This document shows, in pieces, positions 35,432-43,464 of a stretch of DNA of 64,000 nucleotides. The notes under the pieces are model-generated. The model was not told where the DNA came from. It ran no database searches and saw only the letters and a program-made list of their open reading frames with translations. Numbering within the stretch: position 1 is the stretch's first letter; every line of letters begins with the position of its first letter. Where the stretch lies: contig NZ_JAVALS010000004.1 in NCBI RefSeq assembly GCF_030731045.1, positions 1 through 64,000 on the forward strand, in the 5' to 3' direction. The position numbers were made by a program, and so were the translations under genes. The stretch comes from Arthrobacter horti (GTDB lineage: Bacteria > Actinomycetota > Actinomycetes > Actinomycetales > Micrococcaceae).

Positions 35432-35501
35432 GCCCCGACGCTAAGGCCGGCGCGGTTCCGTCACGGCTGGACGAGCGGCCTATGTGGATGAGTGTGCGGA
35501 G

Positions 35502-35762
35502 TCAGTTTCCACTGCCGGCCGCGGCGGCGGCAGGTGCGGGAGTGGACGCCGCAGGAGCCGACGGCACCGTGCTGGTGCCGGAGGAGCCACGCGAATCCGT
35601 ACGGTAGAAACCGGAACCCTTGAACACCACGCCCACACTGTTGAACTTCTTGCGCAGGCTGCCGCCGCATTCGGGGCAGGCGGTCAGGGAGCTGTCGCTG
35701 AACGACTGGACGATCTCGAAATCGTGACCGCAGTCCTTGCAGGCATACGCATAAGTGGGCAC
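35502..35762 (-). CDS. FmdB-family zinc-ribbon protein
   Basis: This 86-residue protein has the FmdB start MPTYAYACKDCGHDFEIVQS and two CxxC pairs (C8/C11 and C29/C32) that would bind one zinc. The last 25 residues are an Ala/Pro/Ser-rich disordered tail, common in actinobacterial members. The function of the family is poorly defined; regulatory roles have been suggested. It lies upstream of the SAF gene on the same strand. Confidence 0.88.
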   Translation of the reverse strand: MPTYAYACKDCGHDFEIVQSFSDSSLTACPECGGSLRKKFNSVGVVFKGSGFYRTDSRGSSGTSTVPSAPAASTPAPAAAAAGSGN

Positions 35763-35834
35763 GGATTCTCCTCAGGCTCTGGGAACCTCACGGCCCAGGC
35801 TGTTAGCACTGTCAGGTTCCGAGTGCCAATTCTA

Positions 35835-36530
35835 TCAAAGTGATCCGGGGCGCACACCAGACCCGTCAAACCACCCGGAGGGGTCGGCCAGAGGGAAGGC
35901 CGCCCACCCGGCTTCCGAGATGACGGCATCCATCGGCCGGTCGAACCGCTCCACGGGGAACGCCTTCTCTGCGAGCACCTCGGCGGAGTAGACCAGGGCC
36001 GCCGTCGGGATCCGGTGACCAATGCCGGCCAGGACCTCCAGGAAGCGGTCGTAGTAGCCGCCGCCCTGTCCGAGACGGTTCCCCACGGCGTCCACGGCTG
36101 TGGCCGGCAGGAGGACCGCATCGAGCCCGGGACCGCCCTCGGAGAGAAGCTGCTCCGTGGTCAGGGCGTCACCCACGGGTTCGTCCACCGGGGCGTAGTC
36201 ACTGCGTCTCATGGCGAGGCCCGGTTCCCACACGACCCAGTCCATCCGGTGTTCCGGCCGGCAGACGGGAAGGAGGACCGTCACGGCCCGCGCATGCAGG
36301 GCGTCCAGGACGGCAGTGGTGGGAGGCTCGGTGGCTCCGCTGAGGTAACACGCCACAGTGAACCCGGCCGGCCGGGCGGCACCGGCCGCCTGCAAGGATT
36401 GAATCCAACTCCCGGTGGAGCTTGCGAAGCCGCGGGCGAGCAGCACGGATTCCGTGGCCGTCCTGGACTTGAGCTCCAGGCGCCGCCGGAGTCTGATCGC
36501 GGAGCGGACGGCGGGTTTCGATACGGTCAT
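35835..36530 (-). CDS. 5-formyltetrahydrofolate cyclo-ligase
   Basis: This 231-residue enzyme converts 5-formyl-THF to 5,10-methenyl-THF using ATP, salvaging folate. The family motif NRLGQGGGYYDRFL is present, with Arg-rich N-terminus KPAVRSAIRLRRRLEL. I start it at the ATG at 36530, which begins the conserved region; an alternative ATG at 36557 would add nine residues, and neither has a strong ribosome site. It is divergent from galU. Confidence 0.9.
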   Translation of the reverse strand: MTVSKPAVRSAIRLRRRLELKSRTATESVLLARGFASSTGSWIQSLQAAGAARPAGFTVACYLSGATEPPTTAVLDALHARAVTVLLPVCRPEHRMDWVVWEPGLAMRRSDYAPVDEPVGDALTTEQLLSEGGPGLDAVLLPATAVDAVGNRLGQGGGYYDRFLEVLAGIGHRIPTAALVYSAEVLAEKAFPVERFDRPMDAVISEAGWAAFPLADPSGWFDGSGVRPGSL

Positions 36531-36605
36531 GGCGGCGGATGTGCCCTTTCGTCTCATCCATGTCAGGCCAGCGGCCCGGGCGGTTCATCAGTTAGATTAG
36601 GTCCT

Positions 36606-37502
36606 GTGACCCTCAAGAAGCAGATCCGCAAAGCCGTCATTCCCGCCGCAGGCCTGGGCACCCGCTTCCTGCCCGCCACCAAGGCCATGCCCAAGGAAAT
36701 GCTGCCGGTGGTGGACAAGCCCGCCATCCAGTACGTGGTGGAGGAAGCCACCAGCGTCGGACTGAACGACATCCTCATGATCACCGGCCGCAGCAAGCGG
36801 GCCCTGGAGGACCACTTCGACCGGGTCCCGTCTCTGGAGGCCACCCTCGAGGCGAAGGGTGATGACCGGAAGCTCTCCGCAATCCAGGAGTCGACCAACC
36901 TCGCGGACATCCACTACCTGCGTCAGGGTGACCCCCTGGGCCTGGGCCACGCGGTGCTCCGCGCCCAGCAGCACGTCGGTGACGAGCCCTTCGCCGTCCT
37001 GCTCGGTGATGATCTGATCGATGCCCGTGACGAGCTGCTGTCCACCATGATCGAGGTCCAGCAGAAGACCGGAGGCTCCGTCGTCGCCCTCATCGAGGTG
37101 GAGCCCGAGCAGATCAGCGCCTACGGCTGCGCCGACGTCACCGTCGTCGAGGGTGAGGACTTCGTCCGGGTCAACGAGCTCGTGGAGAAGCCGGCCGTGG
37201 AGGACGCCCCGTCCAACCTCGCCGTGATCGGCCGCTATGTGCTGCACCCCGCCGTCTTCGAGGTGCTGGAGAACACGCCCCCGGGGCGCGGTGGCGAGAT
37301 CCAGCTGACCGACGCCCTGGAGACTCTCGCCGCCGGCGAGGGCGAAGGATTCGGCGTCTACGGCGTCGTCTTCCGTGGCCGCCGCTATGACACCGGCGAC
37401 AAGCTCAGCTACCTCAAGGCCGTCATCCAGCTGGCCTCCGAGAGCGAGGACCTGGGTCCCGGCCTGCGGACCTGGCTCGGCGACTTCACAGCCACTTTCT
37501 AG
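36606..37502 (+). CDS. galU: UTP-glucose-1-phosphate uridylyltransferase
   Basis: This 298-residue enzyme makes UDP-glucose from UTP and glucose-1-phosphate for cell-envelope sugars. The nucleotidyltransferase motif AVIPAAGLGTRFLPATKAMP and the metal/phosphate region KEMLPVVDKPAIQYVVEEA are perfect. The GTG at 36606 follows a TAGATT box at 36593-36598 by seven bases, so the gene is probably leaderless. The long open frame upstream is antisense to the cyclo-ligase and is not used. A GNAT gene follows 12 bases later. Confidence 0.95.
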   Translation: MTLKKQIRKAVIPAAGLGTRFLPATKAMPKEMLPVVDKPAIQYVVEEATSVGLNDILMITGRSKRALEDHFDRVPSLEATLEAKGDDRKLSAIQESTNLADIHYLRQGDPLGLGHAVLRAQQHVGDEPFAVLLGDDLIDARDELLSTMIEVQQKTGGSVVALIEVEPEQISAYGCADVTVVEGEDFVRVNELVEKPAVEDAPSNLAVIGRYVLHPAVFEVLENTPPGRGGEIQLTDALETLAAGEGEGFGVYGVVFRGRRYDTGDKLSYLKAVIQLASESEDLGPGLRTWLGDFTATF

Positions 37503-37514
37503 AACGCGCAGACG

Positions 37515-38129
37515 GTGCATCGGGTCCCTTACTGGCCTGTCACGCTGGAACACGGTGACATCGTCCTGCGTCCCATCCGTCAGCGTGACAAGGCCGAATG
37601 GACGGCGGTCAGGCAGCGCAACAGGGAGTGGCTGGAGCCCTGGGAGGCCAGCAATCCCATCCCCGGCGGACGGTTTCCGAGCTACCGGGACATGGTGGCC
37701 TCCCTGCGGTCCCAGGCCCGCCAAGGGGCGGCGCTGCCGTTCGTCATCACGGAACGGCAAAGTGCCGGGGAAGCCCCGCGGATCATCGGCCAGCTCACGG
37801 TGTCCAACATCCTCTGGGGTTCGGCCATGATGGCGAGCATCGGGTACTGGGTGGACCGGGAGAGGGCCGGCCGGGGCATCGTCCCCACGGCGGTGGCGCT
37901 CGCCACCGACTTCTGCTTCCAGGAGCTCGGGATGCACCGGATGGAGATCAACATCCGTCCGGAGAACATCCCGAGCCTGCGCGTGGTGGAGAAACTGGGC
38001 TTCCGCTATGAGGGGATCCGGCCTTCGTACCTGCACATCAACGGCGCCTGGGCGGATCACTGCAGCTACGCGCTCACCGCCGAGGAAGTGCCGCAGGGCC
38101 TGCTGAACCGCTGGCTGGCCGGCGTCTGA
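37515..38129 (+). CDS. RimJ/RimL-type GNAT N-acetyltransferase
   Basis: This 204-residue protein has the GNAT fold of the ribosomal-protein N-acetyltransferases: IVLRPIRQRDKAEWTAVR at the N-terminus, SIGYWVDRERAGRGI for acetyl-CoA binding, and the C-terminal NIRPENIPSLRVVEKLGF with YEG. It starts with GTG 12 bases after galU and is very likely co-transcribed. The acceptor is unknown; RimJ acts on ribosomal protein S5, but small molecules are also possible. Confidence 0.88.
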   Translation: MHRVPYWPVTLEHGDIVLRPIRQRDKAEWTAVRQRNREWLEPWEASNPIPGGRFPSYRDMVASLRSQARQGAALPFVITERQSAGEAPRIIGQLTVSNILWGSAMMASIGYWVDRERAGRGIVPTAVALATDFCFQELGMHRMEINIRPENIPSLRVVEKLGFRYEGIRPSYLHINGAWADHCSYALTAEEVPQGLLNRWLAGV

Positions 38130-38216
38130 GCCCGGCCTGGAGTTTTCCCCCTGAACTCGGCGACACACGACGTCAAATGGTCGTGGCCGTTGCGCCCACC
38201 GCATAACGTGAAGACT

Positions 38217-39128
38217 GTGGACTTCCCCTTGAGCAGCTCAGTGGTCTTTGTGGCCGTTGTCGCGTTCTGGCTCCTGGGGGTTGCGCCCACCGTGCTCAAC
38301 CGACGGATCCCTGCCCGGGCCGTTCCCACGGTGGTCACCGACGGCGGGCCACAGGTCCTGCCCGCCGCGGATCCACCGGGGACCGAAGACGCCGGCAGCA
38401 AGGAGGACGAGACCGTGCCCATGGACGAGGCGGAGAAGGTGACCCTCCCACGCCCGGCTGTTCGCAAGCCCAGGATCCGTACCGGCCGCGCCTCCGTGGC
38501 CCTGCTGGGGGCTGTGGCCCTCGTGGCGGCGCCCGTCATGGCGCTCCTGGCGGTCTTCTCCGTGGTCTCCTCCGGCGCGCCGGTGATCTGTCTCGCGGTC
38601 ACCGCGGCCTGTGTCGCCTCATTGCGCACCCTGGCCAAGCGCGACCGGCTGCGCCGGGTGCAGCGGGCCTTCGAAGAAGCCATGGCACCGGATTCGCAGG
38701 AGGTGCGCGGCGCCGTCGTGCCTGAGCGCCCGCGGAACTCGCCGATCGCTCCGTTCGACCACCGCGACGGCGCGCCGGAAGCGACGACGGCGGCGCCTCC
38801 TCCGCTGACCGCTGCGGAGCTGCGGGAGGCCGCCTTAGCCGTGGCCCGGGAGATCGGCGACTCACTGCCGGCCGAGGAGACCACCTGGGAACCGGTGGAG
38901 GTCCCCAAGCCGCTCTACGTCGACGCACCGAAGGCGGAACGCCCCTCGCCGGAGCCGCTGAACCTCCCGGAATCGCCCAAGCCGGAGGGCAAGCCGATCA
39001 TCAAGGACGCGCTCAAGCCGGACCTGGCGCAGGCGCTGCAGGACGGCGATCCGACCGTGACGGTGGTCAATCCTGGACAGCCCGCCCTGAAGAATCTGGA
39101 CGCCGTCCTCAAGCGGCGCCGGGCCTGA
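38217..39128 (+). CDS. hypothetical membrane protein
   Basis: This protein of about 303 residues is not recognised. It has one helix at the extreme N-terminus (SVVFVAVVAFWLLGVAPTVL) and two close together near residues 90-135, then a long Pro/Glu/Lys-rich cytoplasmic-looking tail. I chose the GTG at 38217, seven bases after a TAACGT box; GTG 38208 and an upstream ATG are alternatives. It ends just before the tRNA-Ala promoter. Confidence 0.7.
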   Translation: MDFPLSSSVVFVAVVAFWLLGVAPTVLNRRIPARAVPTVVTDGGPQVLPAADPPGTEDAGSKEDETVPMDEAEKVTLPRPAVRKPRIRTGRASVALLGAVALVAAPVMALLAVFSVVSSGAPVICLAVTAACVASLRTLAKRDRLRRVQRAFEEAMAPDSQEVRGAVVPERPRNSPIAPFDHRDGAPEATTAAPPPLTAAELREAALAVAREIGDSLPAEETTWEPVEVPKPLYVDAPKAERPSPEPLNLPESPKPEGKPIIKDALKPDLAQALQDGDPTVTVVNPGQPALKNLDAVLKRRRA

Positions 39129-39136
39129 GGCACGTT

Positions 39137-39165
39137 TTGAACTTGTGACTGTTTCTCTGTAGTCT
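39137..39165 (+). promoter_or_regulatory. promoter of the tRNA-Ala gene
   Basis: TTGAAC at 39137-39142 and TAGTCT at 39160-39165, separated by 17 bases, form a near-consensus housekeeping promoter. Transcription would start near 39172, about 27 bases before the mature tRNA. Confidence 0.75.
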
Positions 39166-39174
39166 GAAGCAGTT

Positions 39175-39195
39175 GGCCTCACCACGGGTGAGGCC
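39175..39195 (+). other. hairpin in the tRNA-Ala 5' leader
   Basis: A perfect 9-bp inverted repeat GGCCTCACC/GGTGAGGCC with loop ACG fills nearly the whole 5' leader and ends three bases before the mature tRNA start. It may shape RNase P recognition or shield the leader. Confidence 0.6.
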
Positions 39196-39198
39196 CAC

Positions 39199-39271
39199 GG
39201 GGTCTTAGCTCAGTTGGTAGAGCGCTTCGTTCGCATCGAAGAGGTCAGGGGTTCAACTCCCCTAGGCTCCA
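39199..39271 (+). tRNA. tRNA-Ala (anticodon CGC)
   Basis: A full cloverleaf of 73 bases. The acceptor stem is GGGGTCT/AGGCTCC with G-U pairs, the D arm GCTC/GAGC, the anticodon stem CTTCG/CGAAG with loop TTCGCAT (anticodon CGC, reading GCG), and the T arm AGGGG/CCCCT with loop TTCAACT. CCA is not encoded. It has its own promoter and terminator. Confidence 0.95.
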
Positions 39272-39280
39272 CATCCGTGA

Positions 39281-39324
39281 AACCCCCGGGTGATCAGTGA
39301 AAGCACTGGTCGCCCGGGGGTTTT
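39281..39324 (+). terminator. terminator of tRNA-Ala
   Basis: A 19-bp stem with two G-U pairs (39281-39299 with 39304-39322) and an AAAG loop, ending in GGGGGTTTT, starts ten bases after the tRNA. It is a strong intrinsic terminator. Confidence 0.9.
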
Positions 39325-39379
39325 GTCGTATCCGGGCTTCCTGCCGCGCCGAGGCCTGAAAAACTCCGGCCCGGATCCA

Positions 39380-39446
39380 CTACTCAGTATTGCCAGCTAC
39401 CGGTACTTAGTGTTACTTTTTAGTGGTAGTCAGCAATACAGAGTAG
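39380..39446 (+). promoter_or_regulatory. PadR operon promoter with large inverted-repeat operator
   Basis: A 22-base element at 39380-39401, starting CTACTC and ending CTACC, is repeated inverted at 39425-39446 with 18 of 22 positions identical. The halves are 23 bases apart. TTGCCA (39390-39395) in the left half and TACTTT (39414-39419) between the halves, 18 bases apart, make a plausible promoter. A ribosome site AAAGGGGG follows at about 39449-39456. The arrangement fits a PadR dimer or tetramer covering its own promoter. Confidence 0.65.
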
Positions 39447-39463
39447 AGAAAGGGGGTGACCCG

Positions 39464-39814
39464 ATGGGCAACCAGATGACGGAGATGCTCAAGGGCACAT
39501 TGGAAGGCATCGTCCTGGCGATCCTGTCCGCCCGCCCCGCCTACGGTTACGAGATCACGGCGCGGCTGAGGGACGAGGGGTTCACCGACATCGCCGAGGG
39601 CACCATCTACGCGCTGCTCGTGCGCATCGAGCAGAAGGGCCTGGTGGACGTGGAGAAGGTCCCGTCTGAAAAGGGCCCTCCGCGCAAGGTGTACTCACTC
39701 AACAAGCAGGGGCGGGACCAGCTCGCCACGTTCTGGGGGACCTGGAGCTTCCTCGCAGAACGGATCGAACAGCTCCACGGACACACCGCAACAGCGATCG
39801 ACGAAGGAGCATGA
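39464..39814 (+). CDS. PadR-family transcriptional regulator
   Basis: This 116-residue winged-helix protein begins MTEMLKGTLEGIVLAILSAR (residues 4-23), then YGYEITARLRDEGF and the recognition segment EGTIYALLVRIEQKGLVD, with the wing GPPRKVYSLNKQGRDQL. These are PadR hallmarks. Start at 39464 after AAAGGGGG. It overlaps the DUF1048 gene by four bases and is the first gene of a four-gene exporter operon, which it probably represses until a toxic ligand binds. Confidence 0.93.
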   Translation: MGNQMTEMLKGTLEGIVLAILSARPAYGYEITARLRDEGFTDIAEGTIYALLVRIEQKGLVDVEKVPSEKGPPRKVYSLNKQGRDQLATFWGTWSFLAERIEQLHGHTATAIDEGA

Positions 39815-40185
39815 CCATGGCCGCCAAGTGGATCGAGGCCCTCACCGGACCTCTGGAGCAGAAGAAGCAGTACAAGCAGGCCAAAGCGCGGCTGGAGGCC
39901 TTGCCGGAGTCGTACCGCAAGGCCGCGGAGGCGTTCAACCGGTACTTCATGTACTACGGCGGCGTCACCGACGGGGACACCATCGTCCGCATGTTCGAGG
40001 ATCTGGCCGACCTCTGGGAGCGTGCCGCCGTGGACGGGACCCCCATCGGTGACATCGTGGGGGAGGATCCGGTGGAGTTCGCCGAGACCTTCGCCCAGGC
40101 CTACGGCGGCAAGCGCTGGATCGACAAGGAGCGCGAGCGCCTGATCCAGTCGGTCGATGAGGCCAAACGGGGTGAATTCCAATGA
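39811..40185 (+). CDS. DUF1048 protein
   Basis: This 124-residue, all-helical protein has the DUF1048 pattern: LEQKKQYKQAKARLEALPES, then YFMYYGG, and near the end GKRWIDKERERL. Such genes typically lie between a PadR regulator and a daunorubicin-type ABC exporter, exactly as here. Function unknown. It overlaps both neighbours by four bases. Confidence 0.9.
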   Translation: MTMAAKWIEALTGPLEQKKQYKQAKARLEALPESYRKAAEAFNRYFMYYGGVTDGDTIVRMFEDLADLWERAAVDGTPIGDIVGEDPVEFAETFAQAYGGKRWIDKERERLIQSVDEAKRGEFQ

Positions 40186-40991
40186 CCACGGACGTCGCCA
40201 TCCGGGTGGAGGGCATTGAGAAGTCCTTCAAGGACCTGCACGTGCTGCGGGGCGTCGAGTTCACGGTGGAGGCGGGCAGCATCTTCGCCCTCCTCGGATC
40301 CAACGGAGCCGGCAAGACCACCCTGGTGCGCATCCTCGCGACGCTGCTCACGGCGGACGCGGGCGCCGCGTCCGTGAACGGGCACGACGTCGGGTCGGCC
40401 CCAGAGGCGGTGCGGCAGGCGATCAGCCTCACGGGGCAGTTCGCCGCCGTGGACGAGGTGCTCAGCGGCCGGGAGAACCTGGTGCTCGTGGCGAAGCTGC
40501 GGCACCTCAAGGACCCGGGCGCGGTCGCGGACGCGATGCTGGAGCGTTTCTCCCTCACCGAGGCCGGTGGCCGACGGGCGGGCACCTACTCGGGTGGCAT
40601 GAAGCGCCGGCTGGACATCGCCATGAGCCTCATCGGCGACCCGCCCGTGATCGTTCTGGACGAGCCCACCACCGGCCTGGACCCGCAGGCGCGCAAGGAG
40701 GTCTGGCAGACCGTACAGGGGCTGGCGCGGAACGGCACCACGGTGTTGCTCACCACCCAGTATCTCGACGAGGCCGAGCAGCTGGCCGACCGGATCGCGA
40801 TCCTCCACCAGGGGGTCATCATCCAGAACGGCACCCTCACCGAACTGAAGAAGCTCCTCCCGTCCGCCACGGTCGAGTACGTGGAGAAGCAGCCGTCCCT
40901 TGAGGACGTCTTCCTGGCACTGGTGGGGGAGACCTCCGCGGACAACGGGCCCGCCGAAGACGGCGCCCTCGCTGGAAAGGAAATCCGATGA
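40182..40991 (+). CDS. ABC exporter ATP-binding protein (DrrA-like)
   Basis: This 269-residue ATPase has Walker A LLGSNGAGKTT, signature YSGGMKRRLDIAMSL, Walker B VIVLDEPTTGLD and the H-loop region TTQYLDEAEQLADRI. The C-terminal stretch SLEDVFLALVGE is typical of DrrA/CcmA-type antibiotic exporters. It overlaps the permease gene by four bases. Confidence 0.94.
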   Translation: MTTDVAIRVEGIEKSFKDLHVLRGVEFTVEAGSIFALLGSNGAGKTTLVRILATLLTADAGAASVNGHDVGSAPEAVRQAISLTGQFAAVDEVLSGRENLVLVAKLRHLKDPGAVADAMLERFSLTEAGGRRAGTYSGGMKRRLDIAMSLIGDPPVIVLDEPTTGLDPQARKEVWQTVQGLARNGTTVLLTTQYLDEAEQLADRIAILHQGVIIQNGTLTELKKLLPSATVEYVEKQPSLEDVFLALVGETSADNGPAEDGALAGKEIR

Positions 40992-41752
40992 GCACGCATG
41001 CCATGGCCGACACGGCCGTCCTGACCGGCCGCTCGCTGCGGCACATCCTGCGCAGCCCGGACACCATCATCACCACGGCCGTCACGCCGGTGGCCCTGAT
41101 GCTCCTGTTCGTCTACGTCCTGGGTGGCGCCATCCACACGGGATCCGGGGAGGCGTACGTCAACTACCTCCTGCCGGGCATCCTGCTCATCACGATCGCC
41201 TCCGGCATCGCCTACACGGCCTACCGGCTGTTCCTGGATCTCCAGGGCGGCATCGTGGAGCGATTCCAGTCGATGCCCATCGCCCGGTCCAGCGTGCTGT
41301 GGGCCCAGGTCCTCACCTCGGTGGCCGCCAACCTCGCCTCCGTGGTGATCGTCACCGGAGTGGCCCTTCTGATGGGCTTCCGGACGGGAGCCTCGGTGGG
41401 CGCCTGGCTGGCGGTGGCGGGCATCCTGGTGCTGTTCACTTTGGCGCTGACGTGGGTGGCTGTCATCGCCGGCCTCACGGCGAAGACCGTGGACGGGGCG
41501 AGTGCGTTCAGCTACCCGCTCATCTTCCTGCCGTTCATCAGCTCGGCATTCGTTCCCACGGCCTCCATGCCGGGCCCGGTGGCCTGGTTCGCCGAGAACC
41601 AGCCCGTGACGGCGATCGTGAACACCATCCGGAACCTGTTCGCGCAGCAGCCCGTGGGGGACGGGATCTGGGTGGCGCTGGCCTGGCTGGTGGGGATCCT
41701 GGTGGTGGCCTACGCATTCGCCGTGGCCATCTACCGGAAGAAGATCAGCTGA
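40988..41752 (+). CDS. ABC-2 type exporter permease (DrrB-like)
   Basis: This 254-residue protein has six hydrophobic helices and the ABC-2 pattern LTGRSLRHILRSPDTIITT at the N-terminus, with RLFLDLQGGIVERFQSMP before helix 3 and FVPTASMPGPVAWFAENQP near the end. It forms the membrane part of the exporter with the preceding ATPase. It is the last gene of the operon and converges on corA. Confidence 0.92.
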   Translation: MSTHAMADTAVLTGRSLRHILRSPDTIITTAVTPVALMLLFVYVLGGAIHTGSGEAYVNYLLPGILLITIASGIAYTAYRLFLDLQGGIVERFQSMPIARSSVLWAQVLTSVAANLASVVIVTGVALLMGFRTGASVGAWLAVAGILVLFTLALTWVAVIAGLTAKTVDGASAFSYPLIFLPFISSAFVPTASMPGPVAWFAENQPVTAIVNTIRNLFAQQPVGDGIWVALAWLVGILVVAYAFAVAIYRKKIS

Positions 41753-41774
41753 TCCACGGACCGGTCCGGCCGGC

Positions 41775-42770
41775 CTACATCCACCCCTTCTTGCGGAAGA
41801 TGAGGTAGAGCAGGCCGGCCAGGCCGATCATCATGCCCACGGCCATCGGATACCCGAAAGGCCAGGCGAGTTCCGGCATCTCGTGGAAGTTCATGCCGTA
41901 GACGCCGGCCACGAAGGACGGGGCGAAGAAGATGGCCGCCCAGCCGGAGATCTTCTTGACCTGTTCGTTCTGGGCCAGAGTGACTTCGTTCATGCGATTG
42001 GCCGTGAGCGTCCCATCCAGTGTGAGCGCGTTCTGCAGGATCTCGCGGAAGGAATTGACCCTTGCGGTCACCGAATCCACGTGGTCCTTGACGTCACGGA
42101 GGTTGCGCTGCAGTTCCAGGTTGACCTGGAATTTGGAGAAGCCGCGTTCCAGACTCTCCAGCATGGCCGGCAGCGGCTGGATGGCCCGCTGGAACTGGAT
42201 CACCTCACGGGTGAGTTCGTAGATGCGCCGGGATACCGCGGGATCGCCGGAGAACAGCTGGTCCTCGATCTCATCGATGTCGTTCTCCAGGCCGGCCACC
42301 ACGGGGGCGTAATCGTCCACCACCTTGTCCAGCAGGGCGTAGAGCACGGCTTCCGGGCCCATGGACAGCAGTTCCGGATTGTCCTCCAGACGGCGCCTCA
42401 CGGCCGCCACACCCTGGGTCTCCGCATGGCGGATGGTCACCACGAAGTCGGGTCCTGTGAAGATGTGCAGCTCGCCGAACTCCACCGTCTCGGAGGAGTC
42501 CACGTAGCGCGCCGGCCGGAGCACGGTGAAGAGCGTGGAGTCGTACCGTTCCAGCTTGGGACGCTGATGGGCCGTGACCGCGTCCTCCACCGCCAGTGGG
42601 TGCAGGCCGAACTCGGCCGCGATGTCCTTCATGTCCTCCTGGTTCGGCCGGTAGAGCCCCAGCCACGCCATGCCGCCCGTCTCGTCCATGCACTCGCTGG
42701 TCTGCAGGACCGAGGCGGGCTCCAGGATCCTGCGGCCGTCACGGTAGATGGCGTTGTCGATGAGAGTCAC
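41775..42770 (-). CDS. corA: CorA-family magnesium/cobalt transporter
   Basis: This 331-residue protein has the long soluble domain and two C-terminal helices of CorA. The signature after helix 1 is VYGMNFHEMP, with the YGMNF motif intact, and the protein ends in a short Lys/Gly-rich tail. GMAWLGLYRPNQEDM and DAVTAHQRPKLERY are conserved parts of the N-terminal domain. It lies two bases from the Lrp gene on the same strand. Confidence 0.95.
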   Translation of the reverse strand: MTLIDNAIYRDGRRILEPASVLQTSECMDETGGMAWLGLYRPNQEDMKDIAAEFGLHPLAVEDAVTAHQRPKLERYDSTLFTVLRPARYVDSSETVEFGELHIFTGPDFVVTIRHAETQGVAAVRRRLEDNPELLSMGPEAVLYALLDKVVDDYAPVVAGLENDIDEIEDQLFSGDPAVSRRIYELTREVIQFQRAIQPLPAMLESLERGFSKFQVNLELQRNLRDVKDHVDSVTARVNSFREILQNALTLDGTLTANRMNEVTLAQNEQVKKISGWAAIFFAPSFVAGVYGMNFHEMPELAWPFGYPMAVGMMIGLAGLLYLIFRKKGWM

Positions 42771-42772
42771 GG

Positions 42773-43297
42773 CTACATTATGGGCGACTCGGGCCCGGAG
42801 GCGCGGGCGCCACGGGGAGCGGCGGCCTGGACTTCGGCCGCCCGCGCGAGCAGAGGGCCTGTGCGGTAGGGGATGTGGGTGTGCAGGGCCAGGACGGTCT
42901 CCGTCCGGATGACACCCTTGATCCGGAGCACTTGCCGCAGTGCGGACTGCAGATTACGGGTGTCCGTGGCCGCGAGCCGCACCCACAGATCACCCCGCCC
43001 GGAGATCTCATGCACTTCCAGCACCTGGGCGATGACGCGCAGCGCCGCGATGACGGCGTCCAGTTCGCGGTGGGTCACCTCGATCGTGACGAACGCGACG
43101 ACGTCGTACCCCACGGCGGCAAGGTCGATCTCCCGGCCGCCGCCCTCCAGGACTCCGTTGCGCTGCAAGCGGCGCAGGCGAGCCTGCGCCGTGTTGCGTG
43201 CGATTCCCAGGATCTCGCTCAATTCGCTGATCTGCACCCGGGGGTCTTTCACCAGCTCCAGGAGGATCTTCAGATCCGTCGCGTCCAGATTGTTCAC
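42773..43297 (-). CDS. Lrp/AsnC-family regulator
   Basis: This 174-residue protein has an N-terminal helix-turn-helix (LDATDLKILLELVKD, then GIARNTAQARLRRLQRNGVL) and a C-terminal RAM domain (FVTIEVTHRELDAVI, then EISGRGDLWVRLAAT). The GTG at 43297 follows GGAG at good spacing. Lrp-type proteins sense amino acids. It is divergent from the MFS gene at 43465, which it may control, and is immediately upstream of corA. Confidence 0.9.
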   Translation of the reverse strand: MNNLDATDLKILLELVKDPRVQISELSEILGIARNTAQARLRRLQRNGVLEGGGREIDLAAVGYDVVAFVTIEVTHRELDAVIAALRVIAQVLEVHEISGRGDLWVRLAATDTRNLQSALRQVLRIKGVIRTETVLALHTHIPYRTGPLLARAAEVQAAAPRGARASGPESPIM

Positions 43298-43464
43298 GTG
43301 CGCACTCCGGCTCAGGTCTCGAGGTGGGTATTGGAGGTTTTGCGCAAACGGAGGCGAATGCACTGATCGATAGTACGGGAATGCCGCATCCTGTGAACAG
43401 GCCCACACCCCGGGCCGAAGGGTTCGCGACGGGACACCCACCGTCAGGAACGGAAAGACCGCCC

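Noticed and set aside
36015..36605. N-terminal extension of the galU frame
   Set aside because: It is antisense to the cyclo-ligase gene; the conserved protein begins at GTG 36606 behind a -10 box.
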